From Dasyornis broadbenti (taxonomy: Eukaryota; Chordata; Aves; Passeriformes; Dasyornithidae), in contig VZRN01004250.1 in NCBI GenBank assembly GCA_013397935.1, forward strand, positions 1,211,018 through 1,275,017: a stretch of DNA of 64,000 nt. The letters run 5' to 3'. The translations under genes were made by a program, and so were the position numbers. The notes under the pieces were generated by a model. The model was not told the origin of the DNA, made no database searches, and saw nothing but the letters and a program-made list of their open reading frames with translations. Shown piece by piece: positions 34,471 to 46,000 of the stretch (position 1 is the first letter of the stretch; each line of letters begins with the position of its first letter).

Positions 34471-34479
34471 CGGAATCAC

Positions 34480-34960
34480 ACTCCCCATGGCCATTTGCTC
34501 CCCTCAGCTCCTGTTCTTCGTTTTGCTTCTCTTCCTCGGCAGTTGTGCCTGTCCATTTCCCTGCTGTCCCAGCAATCTCCGAGAGGGGGGTAACATTCAG
34601 ATGTAAACAGGGCCGATGCTGTGGCAGACCGGTAGCTACACGACACTTGTTTATGTATCAGTCAGCAAAGCCATTCACCACCCCGGGTTAATATTCCAAC
34701 GGAGAGGATGGATGGGAGGCTGGGATGGCAGGAGAGTGGGTGAGGAGGCTGGAAGTCACCAAGCCCAGGAGGAAGAGGAACGTGTGTGACTACAAAAGGG
34801 GAGGAAGCCCATTGTGTGGGAAACAAGATGGAAGATGCCGCCCAACGACGCCGGGTAACTGGTGATTAATTAGAGGCACGCTTTGAATTCTGAGCCTGGT
34901 TTAGCATTAACAGCATTTCCGTGTCATGCAGTGAGTTGTCTTGCTTGGTGGTTTCATTGT
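34480..34960. other. Candidate conserved non-coding blocks
   Basis: CpG-retaining parts (GACCGGTAGCTACACGACAC at 34628-34647; GCCCAACGACGCCGGGTAAC at 34840-34859) sit with AT-rich ATTA-containing sequence (GTGATTAATTAGAGG). No open frame of note. Confidence 0.28.
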
Positions 34961-35670
34961 CTGGGCTCATGTGGGGCAGGGAGGGGCTTTCTCCAAAAAA
35001 AAACCAAAAAACAACTTTGGGAATTGAGAGAATATGTGCAAATATCTGCTTCTATTTGAGGTCAAAAAATAAAGAAAGCTAAAATCCCAAAAAGCAGAAA
35101 AAGTTCCTGAATTTTACAGATGAAAAGGAGATGAATAGAAAATAAGCTTGGTTTTGTTTGAGGTATGGAGGAGACTCATGGTTTTGAATGCTGTGGTAGT
35201 TGTATTGCATTAGTCTGGACTTTCTGAGCCCAGCCCAGCCCCTGGCGGTGTCTGTGAGGTGTGGGTTGTATTCCAGGCATGTCTGCAGGTCTGTGGCTCT
35301 GTATTAGTGTTTATAGGAAGTCAATGAGATGGAACTCAATAGAGAAAAGGAAGACTTAAGAGTCACTGGAAGACAAATGTGAAGGCCTGGCACTCAATAA
35401 CTTTACTGAATCATATCGTTTGTTGCTGTATGTTTCTGGGCAGCAGGAATACGAGAAAGGAGAGCAGGGCTGTGTGTTTCAATAGGCTGTTCACCTTCCC
35501 TTTTGGAGAGAGGCTTATTTCTCTTGATAAAGAGGTATCCATCCTCTGCTTGATAGGAAGTCAAGCAGCACCATGAATCAGGAGGAAGGTGCCAATGGAG
35601 ATGAAGACTGGCCTGCTGGAGGCAGAGCAGGGAAAAGGGGACATCACAAACAAACTGTGTGAGCTGTGAG
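34961..35670. other. No gene recognised
   Basis: AT-rich left part with short A runs (34995-35015), mixed right part. Nothing else seen. Confidence 0.5.
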
Positions 35671-35678
35671 AGCACAAG

Positions 35679-35704
35679 TGTGTGTGTGTGTGTGTGTGTG
35701 TGTG
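35679..35704. repeat. (GT)13 microsatellite
   Basis: Thirteen uninterrupted GT dinucleotides. Likely polymorphic in length. Confidence 0.95.
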
Positions 35705-36250
35705 CAGATCCAGCTGGGAAGCTGGAGCAGAGGCTGAAGAGTTGGTCCAGGCTGACTCAACTTGCAGCTGTGATCTATGGAGGAAAAGGTGTTTTATCTG
35801 AATGGTCAGAGCATCCCCATGAGTGTGTCCTTGGCAGGTACAGGCCCTGCAGATTCTGCAGGGAAGGCACAGTGCGGGCTGAGCTTCCAGCTGAAGCTGT
35901 GAACCCTTCCCCACCCCTTCTGCCTTATGAAAAGGATGATAAGATGGACATGCCTGTGGTGACAAGTATGGGATTCAGCAGCCAAAGACTTTGGCACACC
36001 AGAGGTGTATGGGGCCTGTACAGTCAGCTGCAAAGTTGTGGAAAATTCAGGCAACTTCATTTTTTTTTTAATAGGAAAGCACTTTTCAAGTGGCTTCAGT
36101 TGCCAAAACAAGCTTGAATTTGTAAGTGCAAATGTAACAAAAGTGCAAAGCAAAAAGCTTAGGGATTGCTATCCAGCCTGGGATGGATTCCTGGAAGTGG
36201 CAGGAGTTCTTGAGCCCAGGTATCTTTCCGAATTTTCAAAGAATTTCACT
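35705..36250. other. No gene recognised
   Basis: A 152-codon plus-strand frame (35659-36117) begins inside the microsatellite and runs to 36115; it has no recognisable domain. Confidence 0.5.
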
Positions 36251-36259
36251 GAAAAGTGT

Positions 36260-36500
36260 CACCAACTAAATGTATGAAAACATGGTAAATGGCAATACAA
36301 GAAATCTGCTTTGTTAATTGATAAATATAATTAAGGGCACCACATTAGTATTCATTTATATGGCTAATTAACTGAAGCAATTTGTACTAATGTATAGTTT
36401 TGTTATCACCCTGGTAGTTCTGCTTCCTGGACAGTACATGTCTGGATACTAACACTCGTGGATTAAGCAAATACTTTTGAACAACTAAGTACCAAGTTTC
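36260..36500. other. Candidate conserved non-coding block
   Basis: AT-rich with TTGTTAATTGATAAATATAA, ATATGGCTAATTAACTGAAG and TACTAATGTATAG words. No repeat or open frame. Confidence 0.28.
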
Positions 36501-36509
36501 TTGGAACTG

Positions 36510-37190
36510 CAAGACAAGTCAGCAAAGATGATTTGGAGACGTTTGGGTGTCAGAGCCGTGTGGGCAGGACAGCACAGCTCACACCTGAGGACCTGGGCCG
36601 TTCCCCTGCTGCGGGGGAAGCATGGATGGCAGCTCTCCTCTGAATCCAGCAGGATGTGTGAGTGCTCTGACCTCTTGTAGATGCTTTGAAGAACAAGAGC
36701 TCTGTGCTTGGGGAAGCCCAGATTGCAGCCAGTGCTCACCCAACAACTTCCTCCCACGCAGGCTGTGGCAGTGGCACTTTGCCACCGAATTCCCAGACCA
36801 GGCAAATCGGGGCTGATTTCGCTCCTGCCAGAGGAAACACGAGCTGCGTTGCTTCCTGCTGCAGCCTGGCTGCCTCCCAGCTCCAGAGCCCTCCTCTGCC
36901 CTGGCTCACAGGCACTTGTGGGCTTGCAGTCACGAGGGGATCAACCCCTCAGGGAGTGGGGTTTTGCTGAATCCTGCATTTTATACAGAGCCTGGCCACA
37001 GCCACAGTGCAGGTTCAGATATGGACAAATCCACACTGATGTGGCCGAAGTCCCAGGGCAGGAGACTGATCCCATGTTCCCTCAGAGGCTGTAACACCAG
37101 CCCAAAGCCCCTGCTACAAACCCTAGACCTGCATCCCCAGGTCCAAAGGGACCCTCTCTGTGCACACCCCCACTGGTAGGTGCTGAGCTG
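36510..37190. other. GC-rich filler, no gene recognised
   Basis: Overlapping frames. A 90-bp block at 37086-37175 has fair splice signals in plus orientation but is not otherwise convincing. Confidence 0.45.
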
Positions 37191-37640
37191 GCACTAATTA
37201 CAATTTTGCTAATTGCTCCAAGCTCCATTGCCTTGCTGCTTGCCACAGGCAATGTTTGGCCACGGCTTTTGCTGAAGTGGGGGCTCTGCTTGGAAGCTTG
37301 ATAAAATCTGCAGGGAGACACCTGCCAATCTTCACACAGAACATCTTTATTTTATTTTATTGGCAGCATTTAGAGAAATTGGCTTCTGTGCAGCATCAGT
37401 TGAACTTCATTAAAATAATAAGAGAGTTAAGTTAGTGAAAACAAACCTGGCCAGTTGGCAACCTCAGACTTTTGTCAGGACTGATCTATGCTGGAAGATC
37501 CAGATTTAGTCCATCTACAGTAATAAAGTCCCATGATCCCATGGTTAAAATGTCTTTTTCCCCGGTAGCTGATGCAATTCATTAATTATATGACATTTCC
37601 ACAATGATTTCTCCAGAAGACAACTCTGGATGCCAAGGTT
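37191..37640. other. Candidate conserved non-coding block
   Basis: Starts with GGCACTAATTACAATTTTGC and continues with AT-rich sequence containing TTCATTAAAATAATAAG and CAATTCATTAATTATATGAC. No repeat. Confidence 0.28.
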
Positions 37641-38690
37641 TACATTACATTTTCAATTACAAAGATATCCATATGGTGACTCTGCAGTATGTACAACTGC
37701 TTAACATGCATCCAAGCCCTGCTGCAATGCTAGGAGGACTCATGATCTGCTGGAAAATTCCTTTCTGGATGTGGGGCTCTTGCTGGGGTCCCACACGAAT
37801 TGTGGGATGGGGGTGGCATTTAGGTGTTCCCAGCAGGAAAATTCCTGGAAATTAAAACCCAGATGCTTGGGGTTTTGTTTTTTTTTTCAGGCTACCAGAC
37901 TTTTTATAACGTCTTGATCTGTGAGGGTGAGTTTAAATCAGCATTACAGACCATCACTGACCTGAAAACCAGCAGTGACGTGGGCAAGATTTTAGACTAA
38001 GCCAAAAGGGCTCAGCTCAGGCAGGCTCTGAGGAGCTGGTGTGGGTCAGAGCCCATCTCCCACCCCATGGTGGGGTACGTGTGCTGCCACTGTAGCATCT
38101 TTTGCCCCACACAGCAGGGTCAGGCACACAGACACCCAAACGAGGGGCAAAGCTGCAGGGTGAGGCACTGCCACGGACACACGGGAGGGGCATCCAGTGC
38201 TGGCATTTCCAATGGCAAATCCAGTGCTGGTATTTTTTCACACCAGGGCTGGTCCTGCCCATACAGGATCAGTTGGTGCTGTGGAAGCTGCTTAACTTAA
38301 CCACTGGTTTGAAAGGTACAAGTTGCCATTCAGCATGGTCTGAGGGACTGTACTGATTTGGACAGAACCCGTGGACAAAACCTCATTCACAGTTCTCAGG
38401 TGGTTCGCAGCAGTTTCATGTCCAGCCAGCACCACATGAGCCATCCTTGTTTCCCCCCAAACATTGTATAACACTACTGGGCCCAGAGAGGAGAGCATAG
38501 GCTTTCCTTTGGCAGCTCTGGTGTGTGGGCTGTCAAACGGCAGAGCTGCACGTTTGCTTTTCCCAGCTCTGGACAGGGGAGGTGTGCATGGCCTGTGCTT
38601 TGCTTCTCCCAGCTGCAGGCCCTCCCTGCTCCAAGGATGCTCCCTGCAGCACCGGAGTCAGGAGTCAATGCTGTTTGCACAGCTCACTCC
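37641..38690. other. No gene recognised
   Basis: Mixed sequence with a T-rich run at 37878-37888 and a short spaced direct repeat, ATCCAGTGCTGGCATTT / ATCCAGTGCTGGTATTT, at 38192-38208 and 38219-38235 (27-bp spacing). Confidence 0.5.
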
Positions 38691-39130
38691 GATTATCTCT
38701 GCAACGCCTGTAACCTCAGAGTAGTAAACCAGTGGCATATATATAGTTGAACAATTATATGTATTGTGACTAAATTTCCCCCAAAGATCTCATTCAGGAT
38801 GTTAGAGTGAAAGGATCATAAAATGAATTAATAGCTGATTCACTGTATAATTTCCTAGTTCAATATACTTTAGTGTACCAGCTAAATGAGCCATACACAG
38901 CATTCAGCTCAGCCAGTTAACAGCTTTATCATTGAGATCTCAGGCTTAGAAATAAAAGCAATTCTTCTGAAGTAATTGCGTCTAATTAAAAGAAACATTT
39001 AAAAAGTGTAACCAAAAGGAATTCATTTCAAATGGAAAATTAATGCTGAAAAATAGCCCTGAGCTCTCTTGTCTTTGCTAATAGCTAAGCATTCTCAGAA
39101 TAATTAAACTGTTTTGAGATGTTGGTACCT
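38691..39130. other. Candidate conserved non-coding element
   Basis: AT-rich, repeat-free, dense in TAAT/ATTA cores (GAATTAATAGCTGATTCAC, AATTGCGTCTAATTAAAAG, TTTGCTAATAGCTAAGC). Sharp change from GC-rich flanks on both sides. Confidence 0.32.
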
Positions 39131-39512
39131 TTCCCTGATCGAAATTATAGCTATGGCCTGGCACAGAGCAAACCCTGAGCATGGCCGTGGCTGGGGATGA
39201 GTGTGGGCTTGGGGAGGGCAGGGGAGGAGGATTCCCACCCTGGTGCTGCCTCACCCTGCCACGAATCAGGGTCTTTGCAGCTTCCTTTAAAAAAGCAGGA
39301 TTGCCCAGCGAGAGGAGCTGAACTCAGCATGGCACAGGGCTGGGAGGCTCTGCCATATGCTGGGACTCCCCATAAAAGCAGAGGAATTAACTGAAAATAG
39401 CTCTCTTTAAAAGAGTGTGGATTTTGTTGAGATCTTTGCTCGTCTCTGCAGCACCCAGTAAGCTGAAGGCTCAGGGTGCGTGCCCAGGTGAAACCTGTTC
39501 ACTGCTTTTCGG

Positions 39513-40178
39513 TCACTTTTTTCCCATGAGCAGAAAGTGCAGGATTTTAACTGCACCCAGAAAGGTCCCACAGTAAATATCCAGAATCAGTGTTCCCAGC
39601 TGCTGTCTGTGCGGTTTTTCTGTGCCAGCCTGGCTGCTCTTGACAGAGATGATCCTACCTCCTGCAGGTTCCTCATCTGCTACTTCATCCCTTGCTCCTT
39701 TCCCTGTGCTCGTTTTGGCAGGGAACATTTCAGAGCTGGGTGTGCAGTGAAACCCCCACCAGGTGCACCTGCAGCTGCCCCCTCCCCTCCCTCCACCCAA
39801 GCATTTGTTGGCGTTGGAACAATAAATGTGACTCCTGCGAAGCTCTGAGGATGAGCACAAATCCCCCACTTGGAGCAGGAGCTCTGTTTTTAATCCCCTG
39901 TGCTGGGCTGGGTGTGCGACTCTGGTTAATAACCCGTATCTGGGTGTGCCAGGAGACCCAAAAGGTGGCTGATGGGGTGATGAGGATGTTTGGGGCCTGA
40001 AATAGTTGTTGTGCTGCCTCATTTGCATGGATTGAGTGGCCACCAGCATAAGGGACCCGCTGCAGCTGGTGCTGCCAAAACCGCCATCATCCATAGTGGG
40101 CAAGAAATTGCCAACATTGCTGTAGGACCCAGAGCGCTGGGAAGGGATCTCAAAAGCTTCTGCTTTGTCAGGAAACAC
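39513..40178 (-). other. Long minus-strand open frame with protein-like N-terminal part, unassigned
   Basis: An uninterrupted minus-strand frame of about 220 codons whose first 60 codons (40178 back to about 39995) read like ordinary protein: AEAFEIPSQRSGSYSNVGNF, then DDGGFGSTSCSGS, then QMRQHNNYF. It has no ATG at its start, no good polypyrimidine acceptor (only a purine-rich ATCCAG or GACAAAG) and no consensus donor. The rest has biased, GC-driven composition. It might be an exon I cannot delimit, a pseudogene fragment, or chance. Confidence 0.15.
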
Positions 40179-40179
40179 A

Positions 40180-41040
40180 GATACCCCAGATGTGAATCTT
40201 TTTCTGGATTTTTATTTTTTTTTCCTTGAAAAGTGAATGCAAAGGCAGAAAAGAAGTTTTGAAAATGTCCGTGTTTGGGTTCAGCATCTTTGTTAGTGTT
40301 TGACTCTCATATTGAAGCAACTTCTCATTGGGAAGCAAACACTGACAGAATTGATTCATTTAAAGTGTTAAAAAGGTCAAACCCAAACTCTTCCGACCCC
40401 AGTGACTTTTTTTTGCTGGGTAACCAGGACATAAGTGCTTTTGAGGCTTCAACTTTGTACTAGTTGAGGGAGGGAATTTGTTCTCTTAAAATCCTTGTGG
40501 GATGGGAATGTAGTTTCTCATGCTGCTGCAAGTGGGAAGCTCAGGGAATCTTTGGGGGCTGTTGCTCATTACAGCCAGTACCTACTGAATTTGCTTTCAT
40601 TATGTTATTTGGTAACTAAAACAGAACTAAGCATTTTCCATCTGAGACTTGTTCAAAGTATTCCCAGTGAATTCTATGAATGTACAATAATGTGGTATGT
40701 AAATACACAGTTTTAGCCCTGACCCTACAATATAACCTTTGTCTCTGCTGCCTTGTTTCCCTTTCCACAACGCCGTGCTCTTTCATGTGTGTCCTTGATG
40801 TTTCTCTTCAAATTGTAGAAAATCAAAGTTTTCTCCCTTTTATTCCAGAGGCAGAGCAGAAGAGTAACATCTGAAGAAAGGATTCTGTGACATGTGTTGC
40901 CACATGTTTTTCTTTTACAGATAATACTGAGAACATCACAGTCTCTCAGTGAATAGGTAAAACTGGTCCCTAGTCTCTTGGCATCAGATTGGTGAAAGCC
41001 CTACCCTGATCCACTTGCTCAAAATTTTGTCTCTATTTCC
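40180..41040. other. No gene recognised
   Basis: AT-rich to mixed sequence. T-runs near 40211-40225 and 40408-40415. No repeat family or convincing exon. Confidence 0.5.
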
Positions 41041-41045
41041 TGGAT

Positions 41046-41186
41046 GATCCAGAACTTTCTCTTTTTCCTTTTTTTTTCCCTTTCTTTTTTCTTTTTTCTT
41101 TTTTTTTTTTTTTAATTCATGAGTGTTTCTAATTGAGCTAACATTATTAGAAGAGGTTTTTTTCTTAAAAAAAAAAAAAAAAAAAA
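41046..41186. repeat. Poly(T) tract and poly(A) tract facing each other
   Basis: A pyrimidine-rich tract (41056-41113, ending in T15 at 41099-41113) and, after about 50 bp, A20 at 41167-41186. Complementary homopolymers this close could fold as a hairpin and are difficult to assemble. Confidence 0.85.
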
Positions 41187-41189
41187 GCC

Positions 41190-41420
41190 CTTTCCCAAAT
41201 TCCCTTTGCGTTTCAATAGCTCTTTAATATGCAAGGCAGCAAGAGATGAACTGGGTCTAATTACGAGTCCCTGGAGTAGCCAGTCAGAAAATGAATTGAT
41301 GCCTTTTTCCTTATGAACAATGCATGTACCACAAATTAGAGGCGCCATCACCAGAGATTTAATTACAAAATATCATTACTTTCACACATCATTTCAGATT
41401 TGGCCTGATCAAATCAAAGT
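41190..41420. other. Candidate conserved non-coding block
   Basis: TTAATATGCAAGGCAGCAAG, GGTCTAATTACGAGTCCC, TTAGAGGCGCCATCACC and GAGATTTAATTACAAAATAT lie together without repeats; ATTA cores plus retained CpGs. Confidence 0.3.
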
Positions 41421-41429
41421 TGGGGGAGA

Positions 41430-42690
41430 GAGAGACGGGGGGAGGCGGGCGCAGGGAAAAACTGCACCACTAGCAGGGTCATTCGTTCAGGGGTACTTGA
41501 ATGCAGGAGGGAATTGGTGTTATTGAAGCTTCCCAAAAGGCAATTCTGCAGAGAAGTGGCGGCCGGGAGGAAATTCATTTCCTTTTCCAGGGGAGGCTCC
41601 AGGCAGTTCAGCTGTCCAGGGAAAACATGGCATGAACACAGCGGCCAGGGCAGGGTGGGCTTCACTGGGCGGTGCTGCCTGGAGACCACGGGCATTTCCA
41701 GCTCCAGGGCAAGCTTGACCCTGCTTGTGGAGAGGGGAATTTTTTGTCAAGTGGGAAAAATGTGATGAAAACAGCATTTAAACTGCTATCACTTGGCTTT
41801 AGCCAGGCTTCCTCTGCCTCTGGCAGAAAAAGCTGTGTATGGAAAAATAAGGGATTTAATAGCAAGATGTATCTTAAGTGTACTCCAGGCATATACAGTG
41901 TACATTATCCGGTGTCATTCCTGACAAGCCTCCCCAAAACCAAATGCTGGAACTAGCTGTTCATGCCAAGCTGCGTGATGGATTTTGTCAAGGAGAACGG
42001 CTGCCAAGGGAGGCCTGGAAACTCATTTGCTGAAGCGTTCAGCCCACGATTGTGGTTTAAAGGTCACAGTGGCTACCAGAAAAAAGGGGTCTGGTGTGAG
42101 CTGGGAGCAGGAATTGGCTGCTTTTGCTTCCCTGGGCTCTGTTCAGTCCTGAACAATACCAGAGTGAGCAGATCACCTTCTTAATGTTAATATGACAAGT
42201 CCATTCCTGTGGCTGGGCTTCTCTGTAGCTTGTGGTGCTTCCTACACAGAGCAGATTAAATGATCAGTGGTCCCTGTTCTGTGGGTAAATTCAAGTCTCA
42301 TTCAAGCCGAGCATCCCAAGTTAGAGTCCTCCTTTTTGGTCTCTGCTCACTGAAAAGGAGTAGCACAGTTTGCAGCTTGGAGTGTGACTGTGGGCTGTAG
42401 GAAGGTCTCTGGGCTCAACGGACCCATGACAAAATGGACAATTTGGTGTATATTCAGAAATTGAGTGGTTCTGGTGCTGGGACTCACCACTGTAGAAGGG
42501 GAAATGTCAGAAATATCCCGGCAAAATAAAAAGTAATAGGCTGTTAGTGTCTAATGTGCACCTGAGTGCTGATTGCTGTCAGTGGATCAATGCTGCAGCA
42601 TCAGAAATCTTCTTTTTCCACCCCAAGGAAAAAGTGAGGCTCTTCTCCATCTGGAGTGACACCTGTCTGGGGCTGATTTAAGGGCTGGCA
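41430..42690. other. No gene recognised
   Basis: Purine-rich start (41424-41455), then mixed sequence with short overlapping frames. Nothing else identified. Confidence 0.5.
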
Positions 42691-43040
42691 GTTGAGCAGG
42701 GTCACTCGTGCTGAGCTGGTGCCATAAAGCCAATCAGCAGCACTGGGGAGGGGAGGGGAGGGCAGGACGGCTGCTCAGCCCTGGGATGATTTACAGCCCC
42801 TGCAGCCAGCCCAGGCCACGGGCTGTGATTATTTCCCGGCCGGACGCACAAGCCAATCGTTTCAAGAAGGTAAAATGCTCCTCAAAATTTATGAGGAAAA
42901 TGATGGCTTGTTGAATACATGATGTAGCGAGATGTAGTTTCACATTAACTTAAGAGGCATTTATGGGGCAATATTCATCTTCCCTGTATTATGGCAAGTA
43001 TAATATGAGAGGATGCTATGTCATGGGGATATGAGACCTG
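42691..43040. other. Candidate regulatory block with CCAAT words
   Basis: Two CCAAT boxes (in AGCCAATCAG near 42729-42738 and AAGCCAATCG near 42851-42860) flank a G-rich run and CCCGGCCGGACGC, followed by AT-rich sequence. CCAAT plus GC-rich words suggests an enhancer or weak promoter; there is no CpG island or TATA-plus-initiator arrangement. Confidence 0.25.
42745..42762 (+). other. G-quadruplex motif
   Basis: GGGGAGGGGAGGGGAGGG fits the four-run quadruplex pattern with 1-nt loops, predicted to be very stable. It lies between the two CCAAT words. Confidence 0.8.
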
Positions 43041-44800
43041 ACAGATACGATGTACACAGAGGGGAGACCATGATGAAACAGAAAAAGGCAGGAAGAGCCA
43101 GAGCCACAGGATGAATGTGGATAGGGCAGGAGAAGAGGATATTGTGAGAGTGGGAGATGCCACCCCTCTCCTCCACTTGTGGAAGCTGAAATTGCTCCAC
43201 CACTCCCATGGAGCCACGTGGACACCCACATGATCCAGGGATTACAGCCCTGAAGTTCCACTTAGGACTCAAGGTCAAGCCCCACTCCCTACCAACTCAT
43301 TGTAAGAGCTGCTCAGCTTTGGTTTTTTGTTCAGTGGAGAAGTGAAATCCAAGGCATTGATGTGCCTGGTAATTCCAGGGGAATTGTTGTACATGTGGCA
43401 TCACCACAGCACCACCACGAACGAGCTGTGAATGTATGGCCGCGTTGCAAAGAGAAAAATGATTGCTTTCAACAATACCCAGGCATATCCTGCCTATTAG
43501 CTGGACTCTGCCATGCAAGCACATGGGCTATAAAAAGTGGTGTGGTCTTCTGGAGGAAGCAGCAGACTCCCTTGGGAGCAGGACAGAAAGGCACATATTT
43601 CACTGATGGCTAAATATAGCAGGGCCCTCGCAGAGCTCTCTCCAGCTGGCAAAGCACAGAGCTCCTGTCTGCTGCACATCTGACTCCTCAGAACCTGCAG
43701 CGCAGGCCAAGCTCTCAGCCTGCTCCAAGTGAGCTTCCCTGTTTTAGTCTGGCAAAACTGTAGCTGAAAGTAATTCCTAAGCACTTTTTTCCCACCTCTG
43801 CATTGAGCTGCAGGCAGAATTTTGCACCAGGAACTGCTTGACTTGGTAATGGGGATCAAACCACTGGAGCTGTGGGTTAAAGCAGCATCCTGTCCCTGTG
43901 GTGTCTGACTCCAGGGACCCAGGGAAGGTCTCTGGGCTGTCTCCTCGTCTCCCCTTATTGTGTATGAGCACAGGCTGTAGCAACAGGAGGCATTGATGTG
44001 GCCAATCCCACAGTAAGTGATGCAGGAGAAAGCCCTTTCCCTGCTGCCAGGGATACAACAACTGCAGAGGGGTCTCGATCTCTGTAGATATTCCTCCTTG
44101 CCCATTATGTGCAGGAAAAGGGGTTAAATTCTGGGTCTTCTTCCTTTGGTATGTTGAAAACATCAAGCAGAGCTGTGAGCCCTGCCTTAAGGAAATAACA
44201 ATTGCCTTTAAAGCAGTGGCTACTCACCACGAGACCAAAAATCTCGTGCAAAGCCAAATGTTTCATGGCATCTCTGCTTCAACCCCTTCCTCTGAGAGCT
44301 GCAGAGCTTCCCCCCAAGCCTGACCTGTCTGTTTCTTGGGAGGAAGGGATGTTGCCCCCTTGTTGCCAATTTCTCTCCTTATTACATAAAACAGGTCAAA
44401 GTTTCTAGACTTTGATTCAACCTGGAATGAACACTTGGATGGGTGTGCAGGACCCAACTTAATCTGCTACCATCACTTCTCCCTAGCCTCCGCCTTTGGA
44501 AGTTTTACCCAACCTTTATTAGTGAGGCTTGAGGCTCTGACAGAGAGATGTCATTAGCAAAAATAAAGCCAGAAGATTTTATGAGGACTGTGTAGGCCTT
44601 TTCTTATATCAGGTGGGGTCAGAGCCCAAAAAAACAGGAGCAATGCAGAATTAGATGAAGGCTGAAAGGCTTTCAGGAGCTGCAGCAGCCAGGCACAGGA
44701 GATGGGCTGAGGCTGAAGGAGATGCCTGGAGAGGTGTCTGGGTGTGGAGGAAAGGTTGCAAAAGCCATGGTGAAGAGTCAGGAGAGCAGGATGATGTATA
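43041..44800. other. No gene recognised
   Basis: Mixed sequence. The 202-codon minus-strand frame (43497-44105) shows no domain or splice pattern. Confidence 0.5.
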
Positions 44801-44809
44801 ACACCCATT

Positions 44810-45170
44810 ACATCGGAGAGAAATTAAAAGGATTGATTGATATCAATTATCAGGTGCAATTTGTTGCTGCACAATTGACACGTTAATCACCTCCCCGCTG
44901 CATTTCAGCATTGCAAGATTTTTGACCAATTTGAAAGGTTTACAGCAACAATATGATGCTGATTTATCTCTCCTTAATAAAAAAGTGATCAGCTGAAACC
45001 TGCATCCATCATTCTGTTTATCACTCATGGTGATTTATTAACTAATTATACTTACAGTGGGTCTTTTTCTATAAGTATGGATAACAGAGTGATGCGGTGT
45101 CAGTGCAAGTCATAAATAATGCCAAGTACAGTATGGTTAATACTCACTGCTAGGACCAGCCCATAACAAG
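44810..45170. other. Candidate conserved non-coding element
   Basis: AT-rich, repeat-free, with GATTGATTGATATCAATTAT, CAATTGACACGTTAATCACC, ACTAATTATACTTACAG and CATAAATAATGCC. PBX/HOX-like TGATTGAT and several ATTA cores cluster within 360 bp. Confidence 0.33.
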
Positions 45171-45263
45171 ATGCCTTGATTAAGGTAAGCAGATGGCTCC
45201 GTTTGTCAGGAATGGTCCTGAAATTGCACATCGAGGAAACAAGTCCATTTCTCATGTTTTCAG

Positions 45264-45421
45264 CGCTGGACATCACACAAACGTCTCAACCATGTAATCC
45301 AGATCAAGAGAAGCACTCCCAGATTGGATGGCTTTTCCAGAGGCATTTGCAAGCTCTCATCAGACCTCACAGCACCCTGAGACTGAGCAGCAGTGTGGTG
45401 TTCAGGGTTGAGCTCTGCAGA
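45264..45421 (+). CDS. Candidate plus-strand exon (52 codons), speculative
   Basis: An excellent acceptor (TTTCTCATGTTTTCAG, ending 45263) and a good donor (CAGA|GTAAGA at 45422) bracket 158 bp with a single open frame. It contains SQPCNPDQEKHSQIGW and ALIRPHSTLRLSSSVVF. It begins by completing a codon after one base, matching the exit phase of the candidate at 11803-11858, and ends on a codon boundary. No domain recognised. It lies within the putative large intron of the minus-strand gene, on the opposite strand, which lowers belief in both. Confidence 0.27.
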
Positions 45422-45441
45422 GTAAGAAGCAACCACAAATG

Positions 45442-45473
45442 CAAGAAAAAGGGGCTCCAAGAAAAAGGGGCTC
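45442..45473. repeat. Perfect 16-bp tandem duplication
   Basis: CAAGAAAAAGGGGCTC occurs twice in direct succession (45442-45457, 45458-45473), most likely a replication-slippage duplication. Confidence 0.95.
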
Positions 45474-45569
45474 AACTGTGGATTTTAAAACCGAGATGGG
45501 GAGTTGATAAAAATCAGAACTTCTCCAGCCATCATACAAGGGAAATTTTTCATTTGTTTGTTTTGTAGT

Positions 45570-46000
45570 GCCAGGTTATCAGGCCCCTACATCAGTGTCA
45601 TCCATCAAAAGTACCTTGTACAACACTTGTAGGTTATGGTAATTGGCTAATCTGGACTCCCAGGATTTCTGCCTTGACAAAAGAGATGTGGTCAGTTCCC
45701 TTGCCTCGCACAAGAGGACGATGATGTGACTCTATTAAACAATTACACCCAGTAATTGTGTAATCTCAAGGAGAAAGCAGAGTCTCAAATGACACATCGG
45801 ACAGCTCGGTGCTGCCTTGCCAGGCTGTGCAGCTGAGGTCTGTACAATGCCCTCTCCCTGCAGAGAAGAGATGCTATGAAATGTGTCACTGAGGTGATGG
45901 CACTGCCAAAGCAGCTCCGCAGTGGCTGGACTGGCTGTGTATTTGCGGTTTTCTTTCCCTAAGAAGTCTTACAGAACCGACTGGCATTTTCACACTCGCA
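45570..46000. other. Mixed sequence with an inverted repeat, no gene recognised
   Basis: ACAATTAC (45739-45746) and GTAATTGT (45752-45759) form a perfect 8-bp inverted repeat around ACCCA, a homeodomain-type dyad. Nothing else stands out. Confidence 0.4.

Noticed and set aside
37086..37175. 90-bp plus-strand block with splice-like ends
   Set aside because: Only fair signals and no partner exon; kept out of the feature list as an exon.
43497..44105. 202-codon minus-strand frame
   Set aside because: No domain, no matching splice signals, overlapping open frames.
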